NCBI GenBank assembly: GCA_019843655.1
Contig: JACDQD010000010.1
Coordinates: 10,957,637 to 11,021,636, forward strand
Reading direction: 5' to 3'
Length of the DNA stretch: 64,000 nt
Source: Lethocerus indicus
Taxonomy: Eukaryota; Arthropoda; Insecta; Hemiptera; Belostomatidae
The notes under the pieces were generated by a model. That model made no database searches. It was not told the DNA's origin and was given only the letters and a program-made list of their open reading frames with translations. The position numbers and the translations under genes are program-made. This document shows positions 36,566 to 49,120 of the stretch, piece after piece. Each line of letters starts with the position of its first letter. Position 1 is the first letter of the stretch.

Positions 36566-37094
36566 CTATTCAAGTGTGAAAACTGCCGTCATTGGGTGGT
36601 CTCTTTTATCGAATCATTCAACCGAGAAATATACATTTGTACACATAATTAAACTGTAATTGATTGTACAAGAAATAAAAGGTGGAAAAAAATCTGGCGC
36701 GGTATCAGAAAGATGAACCTGAACATCAGAAATCTGTTTCGTCCGAGAAACGAGAACACTGTTTAAGCCTACCGAATGATTTTTTTTAGTGGTATATTCG
36801 AAGCAACCTGTTGGTACTTCCACCAGGCTGGAACCATGTGGTGTATTTTGAATTCCGGACGACAGGGCGTCTTCAGATATCTGATGTTCGGGGTCATCTT
36901 CCTGTCGTTTCGGACATCTACTGCTAAACCGTTCTAAATTAAATTCGTAATTCTCGACAGTATTTTCATTATCCATCCGGTGTCAAAACTCCTGTCTAAC
37001 ATCTAGGTTTTGGAGCGCACATTCTGTTGCCGATGTATATACAGTAAGGATGTAGTGACAGTACCGAAGGCATATCTTCTTATTGTGAGCTGAT
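36566..37094. other. AT-rich spacer
   Basis: A 120-codon minus-strand frame (36614-36976) is unrecognised. No clear LINE 3' end is visible. Confidence 0.4.
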
Positions 37095-37160
37095 CGCTAC
37101 TACTGATGATGGCGAGACATTGGAACGGGTCTACTAACCTGGGTCAGTGGGAGGAGACGT
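37095..37160 (-). repeat. Copy of the ~80-bp dispersed element
   Basis: Reads GCTACTACTGATGATGGCGA, then GGAACGGGTC, then GGAGGAGACGTGACG, which aligns with the reverse complement of the 46392-46470 copy (CACTACTGAAGATGGCGAG, then GAAACCGGTC, then GAGAGAAGACAC). Confidence 0.5.
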
Positions 37161-38847
37161 GACGCGCGTGATTAATGGGAGTACGCAAGAAATACCTCAA
37201 TAGGATCAAAATAGCTTCAGAGCAACAATATACCTTAGAAATTCTTCACTTCGGCTCTTCGATCTCACTGAAGTTTAATAAAATAAAAGGATGTTTCATG
37301 AAATTTGTTGTATATAAAACTAAATAGTAAAGTTATTTAAAGAAGCGTAAATATGTAAAAAACGAGGTCTGATTTTGTATTTCCACTCTGAAATATTTTT
37401 AACACCCTCGAAAATTTCATAAATTATAGAAATATTTAAAAAAGGGATAACTTTACATAGTTCGTTTATTCAAAGTCAGAACTTTTGTATAAATAAGAAT
37501 TAAACATTCTATCCACGTGTTGGGAGATGAATCTGTAACACTACCTTCGGAAGGAACACGTTTACGATTATTTATAAGGCTGAATAATTTTAGACAGCCA
37601 ACCAATACACACCTGAGCCCTATAGAAACCAGATTTTTTGTTTTGTTTTCTCCGCTATTATCCTTATTCATATTTAATACACCAGCTTGTAAATCATGGC
37701 TTACATCATCGGCTTGTCCCGTCCAATAGGAGATTATAAATCAGCTAAGAACTTTCCCTCCCCCCCGATTACAAAATGGGGCAATTTTTTTCCCGTCTTT
37801 TTACCCACTCGCGAATTGGCACCCTTAAAGGATGATGACGTAATAAACACTCAGCCGGTGTCGTTAACGTCCAAACAAAGGGAAATGGTAATTATAATAC
37901 CTTAAGCATTGAACATTAAACGGATGTAATAATTGTTCACGCCTCTATAAAGGCTCTTGATTAAAACAATCGGGTATTACTTAATATTCAATTAGCGTTT
38001 CTTGATGGTGTTAATTTTCGGATCCCTTAATTTCATTTTGAATTAATTAATTATGGTTCTCTTTTCAATTAGTTTTCATATCTTTCCTCCTTCCGAAACT
38101 GACTCGCATTTAATGGCTCATTAAACTAGTATGTGTTTTGGGTTTATTTATGTATTTAGAGTAAATTGATATGGCCAGGCAAAGTCTATTATGTTATAAT
38201 AATACAGTGAACCATTGCAATGAGACAAACGTCTAGTGGAATATGCTGACTTATAGTAGAAATAACAAATAGAAAATATTGAAATACACGTAATGATGAT
38301 GGAGGAAATCGATATTTGGTTGAAGTGTTGGTTATCCGAAACTTTTAAGAGGCACCAAGTTTTCGCCTGTATTATTAGTAGTTGCCATAGGATCCGTTAG
38401 TTGCACAGATGATAGACCTAAGTGCCGGTTACCCCACGATCCCAGCCAGGATCTTCGATTGTGCTGGTAACCCAGTACTAATATCGCTGCCTATAATGTT
38501 TCATCGATATCGGCACACATAAGATAATTCACTTTAACTAGCGGATACTAGCCTATTACTGTCGATTACGAGATACCTGTGTAGTTCAGGTGTGCCACTT
38601 TCATAACGGCGTAGAATAATCTGAAAATCGTCCGAGTCTCGTCTCCTTCTCTTCTTTGTAATTTATTCTTGATCTCACTTCTTAAAACTTTCTCGGCTTT
38701 TTTCCGAGCGAAAGTGTTCCTCTTTAGTATGCTATTACTTTATTCACTTTAAAACTTGGCTTATCTGAACGGAATCCTCTCAGTACTCTCCGGTGCCGTA
38801 AAATTAAATACTGTATCCGTCTCTTCCCGAAATACTGTAGTTTTAAA
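37161..38847. other. AT-rich spacer with a small GC patch at 37690-37890
   Basis: No recognisable gene. A frame of 69 codons at 37696 coincides with the GC patch and is unrecognised. Confidence 0.45.
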
Positions 38848-38929
38848 ATCTTTTGTCTCTTCTCGCTGGTTTGGTCTTTTGCTAAATCGGTTTCGGCTGT
38901 TCGCCATTCATCATGAAAACTACAGTATT
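38831..38929. repeat. 14-bp inverted repeat enclosing the dispersed element
   Basis: AATACTGTAGTTTT at 38831-38844 and its exact reverse complement AAAACTACAGTATT at 38916-38929 flank a copy of the ~80-bp element. The arrangement gives a 99-bp unit closed by a 14-bp stem. Other copies lack these arms, so they are probably specific to this insertion or arose by local inverted duplication. Confidence 0.65.
38848..38914 (+). repeat. Copy of the ~80-bp dispersed element
   Basis: TCTCTTCTCGCTGGTTTGGT, then TTTTGCTAA, then CGGTTTCGGCTGTTCGCCAT matches the 46392-46470 copy in the same orientation with scattered substitutions. Confidence 0.7.
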
Positions 38930-40910
38930 CCAGATTCCCTCAGACCACATAACATGTGAACCAAACTGAAATTTAAAGACTGAACTATTCTAGCATGTTT
39001 GGAAAAACTGCGCTTAACTCTAGGCAGTTGTGGGGCTCAGCCAAAAATTCCGCCTTATCTAATCCTTTCAATCAAATACCTCCTCAACATTCTTAATGCC
39101 CCTTGAGTCGTATTCAACCACGCAATATACAACATACTATGTTAAAGAGGCCCAATCCCCATCTGCGTGTTTTGTCACTCTCATCGAGTCATTACTTCCT
39201 ATACCTTCCTATCCTTGTAATGTGATCGCCTGTTTGAATATCTTTTAACACATTCCATTATATCTACGTGCATACTATTAACAATTATAGCAATAATAAA
39301 TCGAAATAAAAGAATCGAAAACAGGAATATATATGAGAGACAGGTGCAAATAAGAAAGAGGCCCCCGTTCGAATTAGGGTTGACCTCGCCGGTTGTATTG
39401 CAAAGCCGGTCAAATTCGGTTTTGTTTTTCGTCACCGTGTTATTCGGTCGAGTGCAATAACCCTCGGCTGTTGGTCCGACGTCAGGTGACTCGTTAGCGG
39501 GCCCCCGCATGAGTCATGTACCCCCCCGGAATGATATACGGCGAGAATTTTTATTAGTAGCGCCCCCGTCCCTCTTTTTTTCGATCTCATTTTTCTTGTT
39601 TTCTTTTCGCAACGCGCGTGGCGGTACCACCGGCTGCCAACATGTTTTAACCGAGGTACGTACCGGATAAAAAAAAATTATTGAACCCGGTCCAATTGTA
39701 CCCGCCCTGACGGAATTAAGCTTCCATCTGAAGCGGCCGTTTTGCCGCTTATCATCGTTACGAAGTATACTGCTAAAACTAGTAATGATACTTCGAATTA
39801 TTTTAAGCCTTGCCGTAGATATTTTTAGCTAAAAAGATTTTAAATTCTTAAACCCCTTGTGATTTTAAACCCCTATCAAACAAAAAGTCGAAATTTTTTC
39901 GAAAACGAAACCTTTCATCCAATTCTTATTATTAATATTACAACAGATATGAATTAAGGAACAGAGATCAGTTTATTTCTACTTTAGAATGAGTAAATAT
40001 CATTTTACAGTAATAGAGGATGGAAACATCTTAAGATGTAGAGAGTTTATATTATATATCCCTTACCGTCCAGCGAGATCGTCGACCAGTTTATTAATGG
40101 AACAATGCCATTTTCTGCCTTCACTAAGTCTTTGCATAATTCATAGGAACGTTGCCATTTCCCTTCTTGATATAGTTCAGAAATATTCAAGTAGAATGCG
40201 GTCATTTCGTTGTTTATTTAATTCATGAATAATTCCATTAGATTGAAGCCATTTTACCCTTGAATTAGCCAAGATAGTTCACTAACACTGCAACTTTGCA
40301 ATTCTACTTTTCCTGTCCGTTTAGTGAAATTAAATTGGGCCACAATCACCGTGAAAGCTCCGAGTTAGCGTTCTACTCTTATTCAATAATACACTTTTAT
40401 CAGTGGCGCTTCTAGGAACCAATAAACCGGGAAACTAAATGAGAGAAACGATTCCTTGTTTATTTATTCGACTGCGAATGAAAAATTCTTCGAGGCAGTG
40501 ATTGTGCCGGTTTAAATAATTTAGTAGCAAGGGGGACTAGGCCAGTATTCAGAGGTTTTGGGAGAATGTTACTATAGCAAAACAACAAAATGTATTATTT
40601 CGTGTTATATTGAGATAGTTCTGTCTGCATTACGCCTTGTCACCAGACGTGTGATACATTAAATACTGAATGTACATACATTCATGTAAATACTGAAGTG
40701 GAAATAATGTAAGCAATTACAAAATGAGCAAAAATGTTTGTTAAATATTATTACATGTATTATAAATTATATAATACAGTATATATCTTATATAACATAT
40801 CCTTTAAATCAAATCATCTATAGATAGATGATCGCAAGAATGGAACAAACTTATTTAAAGTGAGCTAAATAAACTACGCGGAAGTATAAGTTGTACTGAT
40901 TCCGATAATC
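38930..40910. other. AT spacer, island 39360-39740, AT-rich spacer
   Basis: The island combines CGCGTGGCGGTACCACCGGC-type sequence with poly-T runs. A 39760-39798 hairpin has ACGAAGTAT / ATACTTCGA arms. Positions 40660-40697 hold TAAATACTGAA twice around a GAATGTA/TACATTC stem. Positions 40813-40832 form a near-perfect palindrome (ATCATCTATAGATAGATGAT). No gene seen. Confidence 0.4.
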
Positions 40911-42190
40911 TTGGAAAGCGTGAGGTGAACCCATCGCTCAAGAGATAGCGTCCGGTTGGCAATGTTGCCCGGCAACGCTGGGTAACGCGTGTTGGCTATA
41001 TTTTATGGGCATCGGGGTAACGACCCGTTCGATATGAATTACCGTAAGCCGACACGAGTAGTCTTGATCTGATACGGTTCAGGCCTGAAGGTTTGCCCCG
41101 TCCCCAGTCCTCAGGCTCCGCGAATACAGTCGTTATTGAAAAACCCTCATCGTTTATTGTACGGACAAATTGTATTGCGACGTGTAAAGCGAGGGAATTC
41201 TTTTACTTCAAGAAAGAAGGGAAGTCTCTCGGTGGAGAGCTGCATGGGAATCCGGTCGCCTTTCTGTTTTTGCTGTAGCTCGTGTATTCGGTACGTGTTG
41301 TGGGTAACCGTGTAGTGGCATATCTTCGCCTTGTCTTCGCCTCTATTCTTTCTCTTAGGGCAACAAAGTACAAGAATTTTAAACAGCGAGAGCGTTTGTT
41401 TCTGTTACTGCACTGTAGTTAGTCAAACGAGCAACTACTTACAGTTGCTTCTCCTGCATCTCTAAATGTTTTAATAACGACTTGGGCCATGTGCGCTACG
41501 TTGAGAGTAGACCGTCTCAAACGGCATATTGATGTATGCATTGCAATGCGCAGAAACATGGGCATGTGATATAATAGAATGTTATATTCGATAATTGCGT
41601 ACTAAATCTGTGTGGTCTGTCTGGTAAACAGCCGTACTGAAATATTTGCTCCCAACACGAGTAGTCTTTTCTTTTGATTGCAATCAGATGCCTCCTAAGA
41701 TTCGGCCCGTTTCCCCGGCCTTGTACAGCCCTTTATAAAACAAAGCAATCTTATTGACTCGGGCCAAAAATTGATATTGTAAAAAAATCCCACCCCGCCG
41801 CATTCATTTCGGTCGTAATGGTCGTTAAAAAAAATAATCCCCGGCCTTATAATAATGGTAATTTTAAAGAAACAAATTGCAGATTATCGTAACTGATAGG
41901 GCGCGGTGAAATTATAGCGCGGGGCACAGCGAGGCCGCTCACGATACCGATCAATCCCGGCGATCAGATCTTGACCCGAAGTCTATAAATTTCGAGCCCG
42001 TTCTACTTAACATTCAGTTCAGACAGTATGGGAAAATAACTTTGGGCCAAATTATTGTTATCGCGTTTAAAATACCGTTTTCCCTGTCATTAGTATTAAT
42101 TCGCGAAGATTACAACGCGATTGTTGCCCAATTTTGATTGCTACATTACAGTCCAGTTTACATCGCAACAACCGCCGAAAACAAACCTGA
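40911..42190. other. Islands 40911-41300 and 41690-42190
   Basis: CpG-rich islands with TTATTGACTCGGGCC, CCTTATAATAATGG and CGGCGATCAGATC-like mixed boxes. Unrecognised 61-codon frame at 41093. The spacer between them is featureless. Confidence 0.35.
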
Positions 42191-42559
42191 GGGGCCCACT
42201 AGCAAACTCTGCAATGTCGCATCGTCACATTATTTATTTTCACAGCTTGATTGGATTATCTCCAAGCATCATTTTTAATATTACTTCAGACTTTTGAGTA
42301 ATATTTTCTCGTTTTAAATATAGTCTTGAAACTGACAATCCAATGTGATATGGGGTTCCATATTCCTGGTATGCATGTCGGGCTTTAACAAGTATATCGT
42401 CGCGTCTGCCTTTTTTCATTCAATTGAACAATTTTTTGGATTTGAATCAAACTCCGGTAATCTCCGACCGACTTTTGATAACTACATTGTATTAATACCG
42501 AAGCAGAATCCCTCATTTTAATTTCAATTCCTGAGATCAAACGAACGCGCTCATTGTTC
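42191..42559. other. AT-rich spacer, nothing recognised
   Basis: No gene, repeat or splice pair noticed. Confidence 0.5.
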
Positions 42560-43310
42560 CACTTTTCCCGTTTCTCTTCTTTAAGGCCGCATCAGAAATC
42601 GAGGGGCCGGGATCCACTCGCCGAATAAAATTACAATGTATTTGTCATTCCGAAGCCCTCCCCCCACCTTACCCTTGGAAATATGCAATTAGGAGGGCGC
42701 ATAACTGGCCCGCTCTGAACGCCGAAGGGAGAGATAAAAAAGAGGTCCCGATTTTGAAAGCTGGCAAAACTTTCGGCGCCCCCCTTTGATCTCGACCCCG
42801 TCAATGCGTCTCTCGCTCTTTAGTTGAGACATTTTTGTCCGGGGAAGACAATGGACGCCCGGGGGGCTGACGTCACCCCCTCCCACCCCCGGCGCCTTTT
42901 TCATAACTGGCCTGAAATATGTAACGACGCTCTTTCTCTCTGTCGGCACAATCTCGTTTTCTCATTCTCTCTCTCTGTCCGATAGGGGCCTTGAACGCCC
43001 CGGAACGGATCTCCTTTCTGAATCTTGAAAGTTACAGACGGGGGGCCCTTGAGGGGGGTGGAGGGAGGGGGTTCTAAATTGGACTATCGAGAACGCCGGC
43101 TCATATTACGCCGACAAATTGCGCTCATTATCGATTATAAAGTTATTGCGGTTTTCGGCCGATCTGTCCGCATTACATTCTGGCCGCCAGCTTAGCCATT
43201 TCGTACAGAATGTGAGATAATGCAAGCAAAGACAATTTACAGTAATCACAACATTACCTTTTGTTATAACCTGGGGATACGCTTTGGAAGCACCGATAAG
43301 GCCAGCTCGC
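42560..43310. promoter_or_regulatory. Large CpG-rich island with CT tract and G-quadruplex pattern
   Basis: Contains (CT)n at about 42964-42977 and a canonical G-quadruplex pattern at 43040-43071 (runs G6, G6, G3, G5; loops of 7, 4 and 1). An 86-codon minus-strand frame (42689-42949) is unrecognised and lies in the same GC-rich stretch. The regulatory role is inferred. Confidence 0.4.
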
Positions 43311-45747
43311 ATCCATGACTTGTAATAGCCAATTTACTTTGATTTGGTACAGCAAAAAATTGGATATTTGTAAAAATCATAAATGTACAACGATGATTAA
43401 AGTTATAGTACTTATTTGGCCTTAGAAAAAAATATTATTTCAAAGAATCCTTTCGCGAACATAAATATATGTTTAATTTATATATTTTCTTGGTTATCAA
43501 GGCGTATTTAAAACCAATTCTCTTGAGGAAATGGACTGGGTTCAGATAGACCTTATGAACAAAGTGGTGAAGGTTCATGATAGTGTAGATACCAGTTGTG
43601 TAGCACGGTTCTGCACTTTTACCGGCCGTCCCCAAAACCGGGTACAGCCGGAGAAAAAGAAGTGAGCCTATATAGTCAGCTACCCGATATAGTCAACCCG
43701 TTCCTCATTCCGGCACCACTCATGCTCTTGCCTCACGAAATCATTAACATGTTTTTCAATTAAATAGAAACCAACTGTCTCTGTCAGAATTTCGGATAAT
43801 GAACCTATCCACATTCCAAAAGCCGTCTGACAATGTAGTCAGTCACACCAGAATGACTGGTCGGGAACGGCTAATTGTCTTATAGAATAGATGAGATCAC
43901 ATTCATGGTACGGCTGGCATTCTTGAATTCTGGAATTTTTTTTCTTTTTACTCTGTCAAAATTAATGTCAATTTTTTTGTGAGATGTAAGAACAAAACTC
44001 ATTGCTCCGTTCCCAGTTTCATGCCGTCGCTCTTATATAATACAGGATGATTCTGTTATTTCTGAAATAGCCCATTCATTGTGTTTACTAGTTTCTGATA
44101 AAATATTAACGCATTGTATTCTGTGTTTATAAATCGTGCCAATGGTGATTGGATTTGTTAATATTCGAATATTATTCCTACCAGTCATTTAAATCATTAA
44201 AAGTATGTATATGGAAATATGATCGGAAATTAATTCAGTGCTGCATACAAAGTCTCTAAAGTATGAAGCTAACGTAATCATTATAACCAAGCTTAGTCAT
44301 TAGGCTCTATTAATTATATCGAATAGAAAATTGCGCGATTTCTATGCCCGCGATGGAGTGAGTAAACATCGGTACAAGGTCACCCATATCACTTTTCTAG
44401 GCGCATAGTTTCTACTGTACGAGGTATTCCGCGTATTCCGGGACATGCTTTGAAAAACGATACAGCGTCAGTTTTTAATTCAAACCTTTCGAGCAGTTTT
44501 CTAACAGGGGTGGGGGGGGGAAGGGAATGCCGCTCATCCTGTTCTCGGAGTCGGTGCTACCAAATTAGGAGCTTTTCCATTCGCAGCGATCCAAGGTTCC
44601 GCCGGCAGCTACCCCGGGAATTACAATGTTTCATTCCCGGCCCTATGCGGAGATATGTTCAGAATATATGCCCCGGAAACCACATCGCGCCACAATAGGT
44701 GATACCAGAATTGCATTCGTGTATGGGCCCGGAGATGAGAAGGCTGGAGATCACATTAACCTACACACAGAAAATTGAAACGCCCAAACATGACACCAAA
44801 CAAAACCTTACACGTACCGAGGCGTTAACAGTATCTCAATGTTACCGTCGTTCAGAAGGGTTATGCCAATGAGGTGGCGCCCTAATAACCCTTCCGTTTA
44901 AATGAGTTGTCTTGAGACGCTGAGAACAAAGGACAGATTATCGGCCATATGTAAAGGCCTAGGATACTGCAAGCTGAATGGAATTAATACAAAAAATATA
45001 TATGGCAAGAAGCCAAACGGGTTAGCTCATGACCAAATCAGAGAGTGGAGGCAGAAGATCGGAATAATGATGATATTATCACCCAGCCGTCTTCAACGTA
45101 TTGAACATATTACAGATTTGAAATTTTTTGTTTTATTGATAGTACCTGCCATTTTTTAACCTGATCTAGTAGTAGTAAAATCGATAATCACACACCTAAA
45201 CCATTACCACTCAGTTATTACTTGTTGGTTTTTCTGTCTTCTCCTGTGTGTCTGATCTAGAGCTTGACATTTTTCTGCTTCTCCTTTATTCGGAATGGCG
45301 GTATCTCAATGCCATTCCTGCGACCTTGTTTACTATCCCTGCGAAATATTTCAGGAATGCTTCCAAAGATCAGGAAATACCAAATAAGATTTCAAACGTA
45401 CGTCTCTTATTAGGAAAGGACTCTCGTCTATACCCTGAAACACCAGATGTTCATATGACGGGAATGTTTTTATTTCTTCAACTCTTTTCATGGAATTTAC
45501 CGGTTATAAATTATCTCTACAATATACATAACAATAGCATGATCGTGTTAGACAAGTAGTATGATCAGTGGTATCATTTCTTGTTCCTACCGGGATCGGT
45601 TTGGCTTCTCGCCAGAATCTGTCGCATTAGCAATGTTAATACCTATCCGTTGTCTAACGTTTCTAGCTTTCTACCTTTAATTATTTAATAGTTTCTGTTT
45701 TTTTTTTTTACTCTTGTTATTGACGAAACACCCAGTTATAATTTACC
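43311..45747. other. AT-rich spacers with island 44380-44700
   Basis: G4-T-G9-AA-G3 at 44507-44525 is G-quadruplex capable. T12 homopolymer at 45698-45709. Unrecognised frames of 82-103 codons at 44450, 44902 and 45248 show no homology that I recognise. Confidence 0.4.
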
Positions 45748-45800
45748 CACGATGGCGAGAAGCCGAAACCAATGACACTTCCCAAACGTAACATGAACAG
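45748..45800 (-). repeat. Copy of the ~80-bp dispersed element
   Basis: CACGATGGCGAGAAGCCGAA, then ACCAATGACAC, then CCCAAACGTA aligns with the reverse complement of the 46392-46470 copy. It lies only about 600 bp from that copy and in the opposite orientation. Confidence 0.5.
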
Positions 45801-46378
45801 TACCGTGGTGGAATATCCTACTTCTGCCAGGGTCCGGTGGCGAACGGTTTATTCGTCGGTTATCTTAAAGCTGTCCTCCAGTCGGGCGGAAACTGATGCG
45901 GTTGGGGCCGGGCAAGGGGGATCATTAACGTCCCGATAATCTCTCGGAACGGCGAGATCCAACAATGGGCCACTGGGAAATTGCGAATTCCCCGATAAAC
46001 GGGTCGGAACAGAGGATCCCTACCGCTCGGTAAGTCCGGTAAAATCAACTTGGGAACAATGGGGAGGAGGGGGCCCTGGGCCCGGGTTGGAGGTGAATAG
46101 AATTTTTCGAGCGGGAGCGCCCGCTATTCGGCATCACTTGAATTATACACATCACCACACTCCTTTCCCTCTCCTCGCCTGTGCAAAAACAATTTTGTAC
46201 CTCGTGAAAAACATTTTCGCGTTGATTTTCAGCGGCTCTTTCGTCCGCTGTACGAAAACGAAATCGCGTTTTTATTATTAGCACGCGGTTTCAGTTTGCA
46301 GTGAACATTTAAAATAACACTTAAATGATAACAATACGCATTATGATTAAGAATTTCATAAAATACCTCTCATTGCAA
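45801..46378. promoter_or_regulatory. CpG-rich island 45810-46270
   Basis: A GC-rich patch with overlapping 62-79 codon frames on both strands, none recognisable. It includes a GGGGGCCCTGGGCCCGGG run near 46068-46085. Confidence 0.35.
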
Positions 46379-46483
46379 GTCTGAGTGATCCGTAGATTTC
46401 CTGTGTCTTCTCTCGCTGGTTTGGTGTTTTGCTTGACCGGTTTCAGCCGCTCGCCATCTTCAGTAGTGGTGTCTGAGTGATCC
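46379..46483 (+). repeat. Best copy of the ~80-bp dispersed element with 13-bp direct repeats
   Basis: GTCTGAGTGATCC occurs at 46379-46391 and again at 46471-46483, flanking a 79-bp body. The body reads TCTTCTCTCGCTGGTTTGGT, then TTTTGCTTGACCGG, then TTTCAGCCGCTCGCCATCTT. Four or more related copies occur elsewhere in the window on both strands. The flanking repeats look like a target-site duplication, as left by LINE-type retroposition, but a 79-bp body has no visible pol III boxes or poly-A. A partial tandem duplication is an alternative. Confidence 0.7.
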
Positions 46484-49120
46484 ATTCCAAAAAGTATCGA
46501 ATAAAATAGAATTATAAAAATCAAGCTATTACAAACTATTACTGTAATAAATAGAATATGGGTAGGTTTATTAATCACAGCCTTCAGCTATTATCGATAT
46601 ACAAAGAACGCTAAACTAAAAGGTACATTAAACTTATAAGTTATGTAAGCATAGTTGGAAACCCTCTAGGCAGCCTCCCTTTTGTTTTTTGTTGCCACAT
46701 AGTATCAATAACCAATTAAGTTTTTCCGCGCGTTCTTCTTCCGTGTTCTTTCAGAATGAGTACCTGACATACGGTAATTGACCATTTTTACTGTGATATT
46801 TAGTTGTTAGTTAATTTGAATTGTAAAGCTATGAATTTATAATAATACGCGTTTTTGGTTGTATCACTCTCTCTCTTTTTCCCTCTTCGGGATGAGTAAG
46901 GCGCGAAGAATGAATTGTGTCCCCGCGACCGGTTTCGATACACCCCATATTAGTCCTCCGAGTTGGTCCCGTCTGTTTACCCTCTGGCCAAATAAAGACT
47001 CGCAAAAAAGAGCCGACTCTCTAAAACCTCGGAACTGCGCAGTATACAACGGATGCCTGCTACCGCTAAACAGTTTTTATCGTATAAACGGCTACCGTCA
47101 TATATTTGAAATGTGGGCAGTTTTATAATAGTCATATACACTTTGATATACTATCTATAGCCGTACGACTTGTCCAAGCGGTCCAAGAGTTCAAGCGGAA
47201 ATAGTTTACTAAACTTGGTTGCCGGAATCTGAAAAGAATACTTTCGCTGATATGAGGACAATTTAACTCTTTCTGAGGGTTTGGGGTTGTAATATTAGAG
47301 TTTACGTTTCCACTTATTTGATCGTATATTAGGCCAGCATTGTCTTCTCATTACTTATTGTAATTACTCAAATGTAAAGTAAAGAGTAGGTTAAGTAAAA
47401 AGGTACTTAGGAATTTTTGCACAATGCATAATATTTCTTTGTTTTTGCGCTCAATTTTTTACTTGGTCACGCCAAAATAAAATGGGTACAGCTTCAACAA
47501 TTTCGCGTACATTGTGAAGTCAGTGGCCCGTAATGGAAGTAGAAACGAGTGAAAAAACGCCCATCGGAAAAGGATACTGAGGGGGAGGGCATTGTGACTT
47601 CACTCGGAGCAACAGTCAGACCAAAAAGAGTCGTCCATTCCCTTTTTTAGATATTTTCTGTTAACGTGCTATATACATTGTGCAACCGAAAACGATGTGG
47701 AATGAGGTTTGAAATTCGAATTTTTTTTTTCTATTGAGTTTACCCGTTACCCGGTTTATGCTGTGTAGAACAATAGGCTTCAATTTCAAGATGCCAGCGC
47801 TATTTTAAGGCCTTATTTGGAGCTTCTCTGAGATCATAAGATGTTTTGCTGGCAAACAGTGAAATGTTCGGAGAAATTGCCTAAACAATGCCTGCACGGG
47901 ATTGTATGTAAGATTGAGTTGACCGACATGGGGTCGTTCCCTTTAATAAGTTTATTCTAAAATGTAGTTATAATTGCCGATTGTGTAAGTGCGCGGAAAT
48001 GGTAAAACAATTGCTCTTCATCTTGGAAAGGTCAAGAAACCTTTCCCACTTTTAATAGAGGCAAAGTTCTGGCACCAGTTATTGTACTCGTTCCAAGTAT
48101 TCTCCTCTTTATACTGATTTGCGTTTTTCATTTAAGCTTCCGGCAGTGACTGCATGAGCTTGTTGATCTAGCGCCAGAGCAAACAAGAAAAGAAATCTGA
48201 ATGGCGATAATATTCAGAATCCCAATCGCGGTGTAAGCAGTTTTTAAATGATTGCAAATTCCTGTTTGCGCTTATTTGATTGGATGTTGGACAAAATATG
48301 CAGTTATTTATGCCATTTGAACAAAAAAATGCAGCTGAATAGAAAGCATGGAGTCTACTCATTTGTAAGTTTCCCCACACTTCGGTATCAGAAGGAGAAC
48401 TTCCCTTTCTTGAAACTATGCCAATACTAATAGGAGAAATCATTTAATATCATTATGAATAATTACCAAATGATGTTGTTATATAATCGCCAACACGTGT
48501 TTTATTTACTGGTAATTGTATTCGTTGAGATTATTTAAATCATATATTTAAATCATCATTAAAACACTTTAATAGACGGATCTCCTGTTTTTTTATTTCT
48601 CTCCTATCTTCCACCAGTCACACCTGTAACAGAACAGTGGTTGTATTAACAGGTTGCTCATTAGTGACCTTAGTCTTTCTTCAAAGTTGTGATGTTAATT
48701 AAAAGCTGTCAAGAAAGCTACTCTCGATAGTTATATAAGATACTAACCGATATGTTAAAGTACTCGGGGAATATCTCTTTTCATATTTAATATGGACCGA
48801 AGATCTGGGGGTTTATGTGCCGCATTTGTTAGTACGGCAAAAACCGAAATCGGTTTTGTTTTTTATAAGCTATTATTTATAGTTTAACCGATATTGAACA
48901 TCTGTTGACTATTTTTCTTGCAATCCGGGAGTCATACCTACTATTTTCTTTAACATATTTTTTCTTTTTTTTTTAAACTTTTTAAAAGCAGTTTGTAACT
49001 GACTCAAACCCCTGTTTGAACACGCGCTTATAACAATTAAAAATTAGTAACTGACATACATATATATAAATTATTTATATTACCTGAATAAATTGGTAAT
49101 CTATTGGTAGATCCGCACCA
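46484..49120. other. AT-rich spacer with small GC patch 46890-47070
   Basis: A perfect E-box palindrome AACACGTGTT lies at 48492-48501. A lone GTAAGT at about 47984 has no acceptor. Frames at 46859 (89 codons) and 48168 (minus, 91 codons) are unrecognised. Confidence 0.45.

Noticed and set aside
38831..46470. Hammerhead ribozyme in the dispersed element (CTGAAGA...GAAAC on the minus strand)
   Set aside because: The CUGANGA and GAAA words are present and GGC/GCC can pair, but an extra base precedes stem II, I cannot find a closing stem III, and other copies break the core words.
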